From NCBI RefSeq assembly GCF_029227915.1, contig NC_079888.1:17152001-17216000 (forward strand): 64,000 nucleotides of DNA. Reading direction: 5' to 3'. The notes below the pieces were generated by a model that saw only the letters and a list, made by a program, of their open reading frames with translations, did not search any database and was not told the origin of the DNA. This document shows, in pieces, positions 35,236-45,330 of the stretch (within the stretch, counting starts at the first letter, position 1; each line of letters opens with the position of its first letter). The stretch comes from Hydractinia symbiolongicarpus. Taxonomy: Eukaryota > Cnidaria > Hydrozoa > Anthoathecata > Hydractiniidae. A program made the position numbers and the translations under genes.

Positions 35236-35309
35236 CACCGTTGATGGGAGTCGAACCCACAAGATTTGAATTAGAAGTCCAACGCGCTAGTCAATTGCGC
35301 CACAGCGGC
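35236..35309 (-). tRNA. tRNA-Arg(UCU) copy 72, last copy in the array
   Basis: There is a C5-A68 acceptor mismatch and G18 is T. The anticodon is TCT and the B box intact. Its unit ends at about 35,458. Confidence 0.6.
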
Positions 35310-35458
35310 ACGGATGTATATATATATACGATAGTCATTTGAGCAGTTTAACCCAAGAAAATGTTTATGCATCTACTAATCATCCGGTAACATAAATGAT
35401 ATGTTAAGACTCAGTGCAGTTAGCCCAAAGCAATGTGTAAAGGGAAAGTCTAATTACT

Positions 35459-36040
35459 TAAGTGATGTTAGTTATGGTTGCTACAAACTCTGTTCGTAAA
35501 CGATGTTTTTCAGCTTTGAAACTTACCTTCGAGCTGCAACCACTGATACACGGATGATTAACCTGATGGTATTATATATTCACAAATCATACACTGATGA
35601 GATGAAATAGCAAACAAATTTATTAAAAAGAGAGAAAGTCGTACAAGAATACTCGGAACCTTTCCCATAGATCATTATTACAAAAATCAACAAATATTTT
35701 AAGATTTTGACGACACATTTTAAGAAGTTCAAACGCAAAGTATATTTTCTAAAATTTGGCAGCACCGTTAAAATTTCTAGTGTTCTTATCATTCTTTTAT
35801 ATTATTGTAGTTGTGTAATGTAAACATGTATCTCATTTTATGTTTTGGTTTCTGATGGAGATTTTCATCTAAGTTAATGCCAATTAAACAATACAGCTTT
35901 TCTAAATTACTAAAATCTCGAAACATTCATCGTGATTTTTAAGATTGAACCATGAGATGGTTGACGTCTTGAAGGGCATTTTTCGCCAATCTGGAGATGT
36001 AAAATTTGAGATTCATATATGTAATTTTTTATATAACCGC
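35459..36040. other. Unrecognised insert in the array edge
   Basis: The last unit stops in mid-spacer at about 35,458 and array-like sequence resumes at about 36,045. The 580 bp between share nothing with the unit; about 170 bp of unit sequence is missing across the gap. I see no inverted repeats or coding signal. Confidence 0.6.
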
Positions 36041-36044
36041 TAAT

Positions 36045-36136
36045 CGGACCACTGGTATTCCATTAATTTGCATTTTGTTCTGCGTTTTTATTCTCTCCTT
36101 CGCATGAAATACTTCCTGTTCTGACTAAACGCATTG
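36045..36136 (-). repeat. Array-unit remnant left of the BEL element
   Basis: The sequence follows the unit spacer from the second conserved block to the conserved GCATTGA, where it breaks off into retroelement sequence. Confidence 0.75.
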
Positions 36137-36189
36137 AGGAAAAATAGGATTGGTTTAACTTCTCAGAAAATAAAAATCAATAAATTGCT

Positions 36190-36915
36190 TCATCAATCTC
36201 GCGACATTCACGTCATTCTGAAAATTCTAGACGTCAGCATATCTCACATCCTCATAAACAACACTCAGATAATCGTTCTCACCACTCAGATAATTTACAT
36301 CACCCAGACAGTTTGCTGCACTCAGATCGTTCGAATCATTCCCACGGCTCTTATCACTCAAGGACGTCAAATCACAGGTGTCAGCTATCAACTGTGTCAG
36401 TAGTACGTCCTATTTAGGTGTGATAGAAAAGTGTAAAAGCACAGAATTCGCTAAAGCACTAGCAGCACAATCAGAAGAAAAATCTCAACATCAAATAAGT
36501 GAACTAGAGAAGAGAAAGGCTTTCGAATTCGAACTGAAAAAAGGAAAAGATCGAGGGTGAACTGATAGAAGCGAAGCATAAGGATATATTAGCAGAAGTA
36601 GACCAACGTTCTTGGAAGAATGTGCTAGTTCAGCAGCATCGTTCAACCAACGTAGTGACAACCTTAACCACGACTTCTCAACGAAAAATCCCTATCAAAG
36701 AAGTTACACACCTTTTCATAGTACCAACCATCAGATTTAACAAAAACGAAAAAGTTGGTCAAGGCGGGAATCCCAACCAGAGTGAGTATGAAAACGACAA
36801 ATCTCAGTCATCTACCGAAGGCGTTAAACTGGAAACTGTAGATCAACTCATCAATACCTTGAGAGAAGGTAAAGAAACTGCCTTAAACTCCGACCATTCA
36901 TCTATCAGTCCTTAG
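36190..36915 (+). pseudogene. BEL/Pao gag, N-terminal part
   Basis: The frame beginning near 36,194 reads a His/Ser/Asp-rich stretch to about 36,410. Beyond it another frame gives a charged, coiled-coil-like segment (around 36,450-36,620) typical of the region before the DUF1759 domain. At least one frameshift separates the segments, and a stop at 36,913-36,915 interrupts the part next to DUF1759. Confidence 0.7.
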
Positions 36916-37350
36916 TTGGCTCTGAAACAAGCATATGAATTACGTCATCTTCTGCCAATTCAATTACGTCGTTTTGATGTAAATCCAAGTGTCTGGCCAG
37001 AATTCATCGAAAACTTTCGAAATCGAGTACACTTCAAAGTTACATTTCATGACCATGTCCGCATCGATAGGTTGCTGAGCGTTCTTGAAGGGGACGCAAA
37101 AATCTGTTAAATCTATCGGCTGCAGCGGCTTATTTTATTCTACTGCTTTAAAAACATCAAAACGCGACATTGGTAGCCCTCTAGTTGTCACTTACCCAAA
37201 ACTCAAATCTATTTTGGACAACTGTGTTGAATCCTTACGACAGAGTCAGCTTCCGACATTTCCACCAACAGCTAAAAATCAACAACGCTTGGTTCTTATC
37301 AATGGGATAGGACACACCACTGAAATCAAGTGACAACTTGACAAAAGCAG
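36916..37350 (+). pseudogene. BEL/Pao gag, DUF1759-type region
   Basis: The reading frame from 36,916 contains the family hallmarks: a phenylalanine-aspartate motif, then WPEFIENF, then a leucine-rich RLLSVLEGDAK-like helix. The frame breaks at about 37,108 and continues in another frame to 37,333. It would form the capsid-like part of gag. Confidence 0.78.
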
Positions 37351-37683
37351 TTGCCAGACTACGATATAACCTTCGCTAAGATTTCTTCCAACATTCAGAT
37401 AATAAACAACTCATCAACGGACATATCGATCTCATCTATTTTAAAAAAATGGTTGGAACAAAAGCTATATCGTTACTTCAATCTTATTGCAAATATTATT
37501 GCAGAGAAAGAGTTAAATCAGAGTAACGGAAACAAATCACGTGATTTTAAAGACAGACAAAACAACTCATTTAACCAGGAAAAATCATCTCATTGTGCAT
37601 GCTGGCTCTGTTCTGGAAACCACCAATTAATAGAGTGCGAAAGATTCACTAGTAAGTCCATACCAGATAGAAAAAAAGATTAA
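37351..37683 (+). pseudogene. BEL/Pao gag, C-terminal CCHC zinc knuckle
   Basis: This 110-codon segment ends with a CX2CX3HX4C knuckle (CWLCSGNHQLIEC), the nucleic-acid-binding motif of BEL/Pao gag. It is followed by a stop just before the protease frame. Confidence 0.8.
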
Positions 37684-37706
37684 GAAGGAAAAGCTTTGAT
37701 GGAATT

Positions 37707-38510
37707 GTGTATCGAAAAGACACAACCTACACATGCCAAATCCAGGGGTGCAACAGGAAATGCATATTGAAAAACCGCGACAAGACGAGGAAGAAAACAC
37801 AAATTGCAACAGCCGCTTCAGAACGATGCAACAAAACATTTCTACAAGTTTTACCCGTCAAAATATCAAATGGCAATAGAATGATCGAGACTAATGCAAT
37901 GTTTGACACTGGCTTTAATTCAACATTCATCAGACAAGAAGTCATCGAAAAACTTAATCAAACAGGAACAAATCGGTCGTTGAAGCTATCAAACGTCATG
38001 TCAGTTTCCAAAAGTATTAATTCAAAGTTGGTGTCATTCACTATAGCAACCAACAATCACCCTGAAAATGTGAAAACCAAAAATGCATGGGTCGTGAAAG
38101 ATCTAAACCTGCCCAATAGCAAAATTTCTCTCCACGAAACGAAAGATAAATGGCCACACATACGTCATGTTGACATTCCTGAACTCAGTAAAAAAGACGT
38201 CACAATCTTCATCGGTTCAGAATTTCCTCATTTACTTCTTCATCTTGACCATAAATCAAGAGAACCAAATGATCCAATTGCAGTAAAAACCAAACTAGGA
38301 TGGGTATTTATGGGTGAAAGATCGAATTCGATTAACTCATCGTCATTTCTAATTCGCACTGATTCGTCAACTTTATCAGAAAAAGGTGAGCAATTTTGGG
38401 CAATTCAATCCTATGGCACAAATAAAATGGATGAAATCATGCACCTTTTCCCAAAAGACGAGAAACGAGCGATGGAATCGACAACCATGAAGGAGAGGAA
38501 TAGGTATTAA
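37707..38510 (+). pseudogene. BEL/Pao aspartic protease (DUF1758-type) segment
   Basis: The longest surviving frame of the element, 267 codons. The catalytic DTG sits at residues 67-69 in the context MFDTGFNSTFI. Near residue 205 comes the conserved LGWVFMGE strand that ends this domain in the family. A stop separates it from the RT frame that should continue without a break. Confidence 0.85.
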
Positions 38511-38511
38511 G

Positions 38512-39336
38512 ATGGTCTCTTGGAAAATGGATGAACCGCATTTACTAACTAATCGTCCGCTAGCAGTGTCACGTTTAAAGTCATTAGAAGCGAAATTCAA
38601 AAGGAATAATCAATTAACAGACGGATATAAAGCAACAATAAATGACTATATCTCAAAGGTTCATACAAATGAACTAACCCCAGATGAAGCGGAAGTAATA
38701 ACTCCACTAACAAATTACATACCACATCATGGTGTAAGCAATCCTAAAAACTAGGAAAAGATAGGGTTGTTTTCGATGCTGCAGCGAAATATGGAAATAT
38801 TTCATTGAATGATAATTTGTTCCAAGGTCCTGATCTGTTCAATAATCTTGTTGGCTTTCTATTTCGTTTTAGAGAAGGATAATATGATTTGATGACGGAC
38901 ATCGACCAGATGTTTCACAAAGTGAAGGTACGACCAGCAGATCGAGACGCTCTTAGGTTGTTTGGAGGAATAAGAACATCGACAATATAGAAGATTACAA
39001 AATGTCAACCTTTTTGGGAAGGCAGATCCGCCCTCTTGTGCAAACTGGGCGATAAAGAAAATAGCGATCGAAGAAAAGAATAACTTCGACGACGAGGTCA
39101 TCAAGGCACTCAAGCGAGATTTCTACATGGATGACTTCCTGAATTCTCAACCGAATACTGCAAAAGCGATCTTTATAGCCACTCTCACCAAGCTACTTAA
39201 AACAGGTAGTTTTCGACTTACGAAATGGCTATCAAATAATAGAGAAATCATGAAAGCTTTACCGCCATTAAAATTATCAAAGAAAATCGTCAACCTCAAT
39301 TTGAGTAATCTGCCTTTTTAAAGAGCCCTGGGTGTA
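38512..39336 (+). pseudogene. BEL/Pao reverse transcriptase segment
   Basis: The start of the polymerase lies in one frame up to a stop at 38,752. A second frame carries VFDAAAK and, after a TAA at 38,878-38,880, the motif A aspartates (TDIDQMF, near 38,896-38,916). Motif C is YMDD at 39,124-39,135, so the catalytic aspartates survive although the frame does not. Confidence 0.85.
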
Positions 39337-39960
39337 CTATGGGACACAGAAAATGACGTTCTACAAATCAAATCGGTCTTGAAGGAGTTGCTTTCTACCA
39401 ACAGAGGAATCCTTAGCTTCGTGAGCTCAATATTCATTAACGATACCAAGGTTGAAATTCCAAGCAGCAGTTATAGCTTCAAGGATGAAATGTGTGATAA
39501 CGAGCGAAATCAGCTTTAGGGTCGATAGCGTTCTTCTTTGAAGTTATTCTCAAACTGTGTTAAGCTATATACGTAATGAAAATTCTCGTTTTAGTTAGTA
39601 TATTGCACACAGAGTCAACGAAGTACGCGAAAACACACAAATTAACAGTTGGTACTTCATACCTGGTGTGCTAAATGTTGCTGACGATAGAACCAGACAC
39701 ATCTAACTTTGGAATGTTGTCTACAGAATGCCGTTGGATAAAAGGCCCAGGGTTTCTTCCAAAAGGGCGAATGGATTGGCCAATGAAACATGAAATAGCC
39801 CAAAAATACCATCAACATTGCTACGACACAATTGGTTAACAACAAAATTTTCCATTGAATAAATGGAATCACTACTCATCATGGAGAAAAATGATTCGAC
39901 ATACAGCATGGATTATCAAACTTAAGTCGAATTGGTTAAAATGGAAACGAGACTGTTCAT
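39337..39960 (+). pseudogene. BEL/Pao RT thumb and RNase H remnant
   Basis: The ALGVLWDTE strand of the thumb is seen at about 39,325-39,350. A CRWIKGPGFL segment near 39,729 marks the end of the RNase H region. The stretch between is badly broken. Confidence 0.6.
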
Positions 39961-40040
39961 AAAGAGAGTCGCTTACAACCTTAACAGCATCCGATATCTC
40001 AAATACCGAATTAGAAGTTTGGGGTACCTCTCAGATAGAA

Positions 40041-40964
40041 TTGTACTCTAACGAATATCGATCCTTGAAGACGAAAAACGTTTTGTCCAAAAGTAGCAGC
40101 ATCTTACCACTTCAGTCTTGCTTCAATCAACAATTAATCCGAGTCGGTGGACGTCTCAGTAGAGCTGAACTTCCAGAGCATCAAATTATTTTGTGCCCAA
40201 AACATCCCAAAGCATCACTGGTAATCATACACATGCACGAAGTTAACCTACATGTCTGAAGAGAAAAAAAAAAGAAAAAATCCAATTGGAAAAATTCTTC
40301 GACATTGTTTACATTGTAAACGTGAACGTGTCAAGCCTTAAGCACCATACATGAGTTATCTACCAAAAGAAAGGTTGGCGATCGGCGAAAAACCATTTAC
40401 ATATGCCGGTATTGATTACTTTAAACCGATCATGGTTAAACTATCTAGAAAAACTACATCAAATGCAGCACTAGCGAAACGGTATTGTGCGATTTTCACA
40501 TGTCTTACCACACACGCTGTTCATCTCGAATTAGCCGGCGACCTATCCACACATTCATAATGTCAGTAAGAAGGTTCTATAGTCGACGAGGAAATGTCAA
40601 TATTATCTGGAGTAACAATGGTACGAATTTTGTTGGAGTGGAACGCAAGCTGAAAGAAGCGCTATCCCAGTTAGATCATTAGAAGGTGACAAAGATGTTA
40701 ATCGATTATAAAATTGAATGGAAATTTAACCCTGCAGCTAGCCCATCGATGGGAGGTACATGGAAATCGATGATAAAATCAGTCAAACGTGCGTTAAAAG
40801 TCATTGTCAAAGACCGATTATTCACCGATAAAGATCTCTATGCATTCTTATGCGAAATAGAAGCAATCCTTAACCAGCGTAATTTGACAGCAACAAGTGA
40901 CGACACCAAATCATTTCCTGCTTGGATCACCAGCACCAAATATCAGCCCTGGAAATTTCTGTGA
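40041..40964 (+). pseudogene. BEL/Pao integrase segment, catalytic residues lost
   Basis: The zinc-binding HHCC part is split: two histidines at about 40,230-40,255 and CLHC near 40,310. The catalytic core keeps the first aspartate (GIDYF, codon 40,414). The second is asparagine (WSNNGTNF, codon 40,614). The glutamate after GGxW is lysine (codon 40,764). Stops at 40,558 and 40,680 cut the core. Confidence 0.85.
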
Positions 40965-41238
40965 GAACGAAATAAATCTTCACAAAGAGTGGCGATTAGT
41001 GCAACAAACATGTTTTGGCGCAGATGAGTACGTAATGTTTGCCGTTATTAACTCGGAGAAAGAAATGGCTACAAAACAGTCGAAACATGCGTGTTGCAGA
41101 CTTAAAATTTGTTCAAACAGACAACGTTCCTCAATAACATTACCTATGTGCATTCAGGTAACGACGGAATTATACGTTCAGTGCAGATATAAACGAATAG
41201 TGGTGGCACGTTAACGATACCGGCGGCAAGATTGTGTT
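40890..41238 (+). pseudogene. BEL/Pao pol C-terminal remnant
   Basis: One frame has TTPNHFLLGSPAP, the start of the DUF5641-type tail that follows integrase in this family. It is short and breaks off before the LTR candidate. Confidence 0.6.
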
Positions 41239-41692
41239 TGTTGGAAGACTCTGCTGATTAAATTCATTTGAACAGTCGTTCTCACTGGCGGTGGGGGAAT
41301 GGAGCGGAAATGCCGTGTTTTTTGTCTATTTTGCCTGTATGGCATTTCATACGAATGATTGTAATTAGAAACTTCGCGCAGTGCTTTCCTCAGTTGAAAG
41401 AAAGAAAGCATAGTAAAAGGTCGAAGTCAATCTGTAATTCAAGCGCTCAAAATCAAAGTCTGTCTATAATTCGAAATCTGCCAAATCAAAGTCTGTAAAC
41501 AAAGGTATCCCGCGTCAGTATTTATACGCGATACAACAGTGAGTTGTTACATTTATTAATTTTGCACGTTTAATATGTACGTTTATTTTGTACGCCTATT
41601 TTATACGTTTTGTTATTATTTTAGCTTTAAACTCACGTCGAACCTGAAAGTTGATTAAAATTTTGTAGTTATCTCTGGTTTACCGTACCACA
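41239..41692 (+). repeat. Candidate 3' LTR of the BEL element
   Basis: The stretch starts TGTTGG and ends ACCACA, with TG...CA ends and a length of 454 bp, and lies between the pol remnant and array-like sequence. With no 5' LTR to compare it with, the ends are a proposal. Confidence 0.45.
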
Positions 41693-41736
41693 TATATTGG
41701 ACCTTATAGCAACAGGATAATTATATTTGAAATAGG

Positions 41737-41900
41737 AAAATGTTTATAAATCTGGGAACGATCTGGTAACATAAATCATATGTTAACAGTCGTGTGCAGT
41801 AAGTCAAAAGAACATGTAGATTTAAATTCTAAACACCTCGTGATTGTCTTAATTGATCACCTTTTTCGTTTTGCTTTTTATTTTATCAAGTATATGTAAT
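41737..41900 (-). repeat. Array-unit remnant right of the BEL element
   Basis: The order of conserved blocks (GAAAATGTTT, GTAACAT, TGTTAACAGTCG, GATCACCTTTTTC) follows the array spacer with many substitutions. No tRNA part remains. Confidence 0.7.
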
Positions 41901-42250
41901 GGCTGCGGCCAATGTGGTGCTCTTTTACTCATTTTTACTAATTGTTTTACCTGTTGTCACACTAGTGCATATGGGGAATCACTATTCAAATGTTGGACTC
42001 GGACAAAACCGTTAAAAGGCAACGACAATGACTTTAAAATCGTATAAAGCTATTAATAGCCTTACTAAAGCTATCAATATAGTACTCTTTACCAAGTACA
42101 GCTCCTCTTGTTGTTCTTATGTTCTCGTTTAAAGAAACTGTAGATTTTTTTGTAGTTTTATTACATTTTGCAGGTTGTAACTTATTGTACCACTAAAACG
42201 AATACTATCAAACTCTAAAGTAACTAAGTACAAAGGATTTTTAATGTTCC
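41901..42250. other. No gene recognised
   Basis: AT-rich sequence with a few short words shared with the array spacer near 41,970. No coding signal is seen. Confidence 0.5.
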
Positions 42251-42252
42251 AT

Positions 42253-43046
42253 TCAAATGGCAAGCTCTTCCTCCACTTTTAACAATCTAACTTTATCGCC
42301 AGACATATGTCTAACATTGCTAACATTGCTTTCTTGCTTGCTTGTCAAACAAATTGGCGTTTCGTTGATGACTGACAAGACTGCATTATTTTTGCGCCTG
42401 AGTGAGGACCTAATACTATGTGAGTACGAGCAGAATGCGCTAACGGTACTCCATTTTCGCCATCTAAAAGGCGATGCCTCGATTGTTTGGAAGCAGTGAC
42501 AAAAAAGAGAAAAAATCATTATAAAAAAGCAAATATTTATGAACAGGTTGTCTATAATGACTGTCTTTATGAGTATCTGTTTATTGTTTAGATTGTGCAA
42601 GAATAAAGAATAGCATCAATTACGAAGATCTTCTATTACCAATCTTACAGCCCTCTAGTTTTTTGACAGCATGGACACAGCACTCGAAAAAAATAGCAAA
42701 ATCAACAAAAAACATACAAATTCTGCAGATATTGCCCCCGTCCACACTGATTTTCAGTGTTGGTACAACAGTTGTCACCGCAGCAGTTTTGCCATTGCAG
42801 TCAGCCACAAAGTTCATTTTTCGACATTGAATGACGGGAGAGGATAGAAGCAAGATCCATGCCTTTTGTACACGATTGAAGATTGCTAATCAAGAATGCT
42901 TTTGATTTATGGTTAGAATTGCTTTTTGACACATTGAAGTTGCATATTGTTGACATATCTTTAACTACATTCACAATGGTAACATTTTTACCAGCGTGAT
43001 TCATAATTAAGATTACAATATTAAAAACAATGACGATTAATATCAA
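42253..43046 (-). other. Possible small secreted-protein gene, unresolved
   Basis: On the minus strand an ATG at 43,046 starts with a hydrophobic signal-like segment and runs to 42,801. An overlapping frame (about 42,870-42,620) encodes a cysteine-rich segment with ICRICMFFVDFAIFFECC. A GTAAGA donor lies near 42,649 and a pyrimidine-rich acceptor near 42,480. I cannot join these into one model without a frame change. It may be a decayed gene. Confidence 0.2.
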
Positions 43047-43320
43047 TAAAAACTGATATAAAGATATTACCTGAACTTTTCTAATAAACTCTCCTTCTTA
43101 TTGCCTGTAATTAAAGATCAATTCGTGGTCTTTTGTATAGAATAAAAAAATAGAATAGAGAAATGTTCACGAATAAAAATACCTTTACGATGAAGGTATT
43201 AAATGTGCCTCAAGATTATAGTACATAAGATAATAATGATTAACAATGTAAACTCAGTATTACTTCTATATGATACTAATAAGTCCTATATAAAAGAAGC
43301 TAAAACCTATTCAAAGTTAA

Positions 43321-44267
43321 TTAACTTATAGTATATTTTGTCGGTTGCACAAAAGAAAGCTTTTTATGAACAAGTACACCATTACAATATTTTTGCCAAA
43401 CCATTGATGAGATCATGCTTTTTTTAACAACCTTCAGAACGCCCCTATAATCCAGTGAACGTCTTTGTTGTTCCTTTTGTACACCGTATATCTTAAGGCG
43501 CATAAATGCGACCCGTTCAGTTCTTGCTTTTTCTTGTGATTCACCTCCTCCAGATTTGATTCTCCTTATACCTGTGCAGCGAAACACCAAGATGCCAGTT
43601 TTGCATTGTTTATAAAAGCTCACTTGTTCTGTGCCATTCTTACGAGTTTTCGTAACATTACCATAGTTTTCGTAACATTACCATAATTGTTTCGTGAAGT
43701 CGCTGATCGTTTTCTTCGTAGTTGCTTTTTTCTTTTCCCAAAACTTACAACAAGATGGTTAACCTCAAGCCTATATCTTGCTTTAAGTTTTTTCAAAATG
43801 ATCACAACTTTTCCCTGTTTGTCATCCCCTACTCGGTTTTTAACCCTTCAAACAAGTACTATATCTCTGTAATGATGCCTTAACTATTTTAGCATTCGAT
43901 TTGGTAAAAATAAATGGAAATGTTAATGAGAATCCATCGTTAGAAATTTGCCTCGCGATTTCCAGTTTGATTTCAAACTTTCCCACCAGTTTTAGAAGAT
44001 TATTATTCCATCGTGGTTTTAATGTAACATCAATTTCGTTGGTCGTCATGCAACTAGCTGCAATGTACCCAGGAAGTTTGTTACTAGTCCAGCACATCTT
44101 TGTTTGATAGGAATCCTATAATCAAGTAATGTGCACATATAAATCGTAAAGAAGTTATAAATACAGTAACCCAAACATAATCCAACATAAAATAGTTTTG
44201 ATTAATATTAAACTTCATACCTGTGCCAAAATACCAAGACACGAACATAAGTTCTTAAACACAACAT
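43321..44267 (-). pseudogene. Frameshifted paralogue of the secreted gene at 56,160-57,020
   Basis: Exon 1 (44,267-44,221) has an ATG and hydrophobic residues. A 105-bp GT-AG intron (44,220-44,116) interrupts it at the same place as in the paralogue, and exon 2 starts at 44,115. Exon 2 shares the CMTxxEIDVTLKP motif and the spacing of later cysteines. Compared with the intact copy, exon 1 is 7 bp short before the donor, a one-base shift occurs near 43,858, and a 20-bp tandem duplication near 43,656-43,695 shifts the frame again. The last segment keeps RRS followed by a hydrophobic tail. Most likely a pseudogene; assembly error is the alternative. Confidence 0.72.
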
Positions 44268-44567
44268 GAATTAATATTTGCGCTGGTCAGTCCCACTTGG
44301 TACTTCTTAGGAGCTTCGCCCTCTTTAAAAGTTTCCTTGTAAATCATGCTTTTTTTCGTTTGTTTTATATGATTCGCAAAATAAAATAAAATTTCCCAAC
44401 TTTCTTTTAATGCTATCTCATATTTCCGTTTCTTAAATAGAAGAGAAAAAGGCATAAAGAAGGAAGGAAGTAGTGTCAGAAAAAAAGAAACAACCCAACC
44501 CAACACATTTTGCGGTAAATGGGCACCATAGAAAATGCTACCGGAAAGTTGATGACGTAACAATTAT

Positions 44568-45185
44568 TTAAAACATTGTTTTCCTTCAATAATATTGATA
44601 GCAGATTTAATTAATTAACATAGTTTTCCGAAGATTTCAATTAACACTTCTATAAAAAAATGGTATTTTATTTACTTATGTGCTAATACAATCATAATTG
44701 TAGCGACAAAAGGCTTATAATGTCGACACATACATCGATGTGGCATAGAAACTGTACAAAGAACGTAAGACATATTGTTCGTGTTTTAAGGTTGCGACGT
44801 TTCGCTCTGTACAAAATATATTTATCCTGTTTCTGATCAAACGAGACAGGAAATATTAAAAAAATAGAACGGGGTATTTACGCAAAAAATTAAGGAGATT
44901 ATTTGCCTTTTTACAGTTGTAACCTGTCTAACATTATAAGCATACATGTCATACTATCAGTTTTAGTAAACAGAGTCATTTATGAAAATAGCTTAAATAA
45001 ATTACTCTAGAGGGTTTAAAAAAAACAGCGTGCAGCAATTGTAGACACGAAAAATTCGTGGAAATTTGCCTGGAAATTTTACCGTGACAAAATACGTCTA
45101 TTAAAGATATAAAAATTTTCTAAACGTCCCTTAAAGACATTAAAAGTGCGAGCGTTAGTTAGACTTTGATTACCTTGCGTCGATG
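44568..45185. other. No gene recognised
   Basis: AT-rich sequence. The words near 45,055-45,085 recur in other orientation at about 46,975-47,000, so part of it is dispersed repeat. Confidence 0.5.
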
Positions 45186-45330
45186 TCTATATCATTAATA
45201 TATTTATTTTGTCTGTGTGAGTGGTGAGCGCGAAAAAAACCTCATGCTACGGACACACAAAATAGCAAATGCAATAGGTTTTTATCCACTTTGTTGTGAC
45301 GGGTGCATTTCCCGGGTGTTAAAAAGAGTA
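45186..45330 (+). mobile_element. Decayed Helitron-like fragment, plus orientation
   Basis: It starts TCTATATCATTAAT and follows the short Helitron-like units of 47,762-48,104 read on the minus strand (the GTCTGTGTGAG block, then the block ending in TTTTTATCCACTTTGTTGTG). The 3' hairpin is not preserved. Confidence 0.5.

Larger units (their letters stand above)
1..35460 (-). repeat. Tandem array of tRNA-Arg(UCU)-bearing units, 72 copies
   Basis: The same unit of about 507-510 bp recurs without interruption from base 1, which falls inside a unit, so the array continues to the left of the window. Each unit has one tRNA-type gene on the minus strand and about 435 bp of AT-rich spacer that is conserved between units. 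A few units are shorter (about 320-450 bp) through spacer deletions. I see no second RNA gene or credible protein gene in the spacer. Neighbouring units differ by a few percent, while units several steps apart can be nearly identical, which is the signature of higher-order repeats. Copies are numbered 1-72 from left to right below. Letters A-E name the five unit types of the left part. Confidence 0.97.
36137..41692 (+). mobile_element. Decayed BEL/Pao LTR retrotransposon, 5' truncated
   Basis: Gag, zinc knuckle, aspartic protease, reverse transcriptase, RNase H tail and integrase follow in the BEL/Pao order on the plus strand, spread over all three frames. There are in-frame stops at 36913, 38508, 38752 and 38878, among others. 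No 5' LTR is found: the internal region abuts an array-unit remnant. A 3' LTR candidate ends the element. It is an old, inactive copy. Confidence 0.88.

Noticed and set aside
1-35460. CRISPR-like array
   Set aside because: The units are about 508 bp, the repeated part covers the whole unit, and the conserved core is a tRNA. There are no unique spacers or cas genes.
1-35460. tRNA-derived SINE insertions
   Set aside because: Copies are in perfect tandem with conserved spacers, without A-tails or target duplications between them. This fits a satellite and not independent insertions.
35459-36040. 5' LTR of the BEL element
   Set aside because: It shares no stretch with the 3' LTR candidate, and array-unit sequence lies between it and the gag remnant.
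42257-42499. Thrombospondin type-1-like segment (WRKWSTVSAFCS) on the minus strand
   Set aside because: Only the W-x2-WS pattern fits. The cysteine pattern is poor, and two other frames are open over the same bases.
43840-44097. Intact single-exon gene on its own
   Set aside because: It is the middle of a longer frameshifted paralogue; the apparent start is internal to exon 2 and the end is a frameshift-induced stop.
44255-44563. 102-codon minus-strand frame with a hydrophobic segment as an upstream exon
   Set aside because: It runs past the exon 1 start of the 43-kb paralogue in another frame, lacks a matching splice donor in phase, and has no counterpart at the 57-kb gene.
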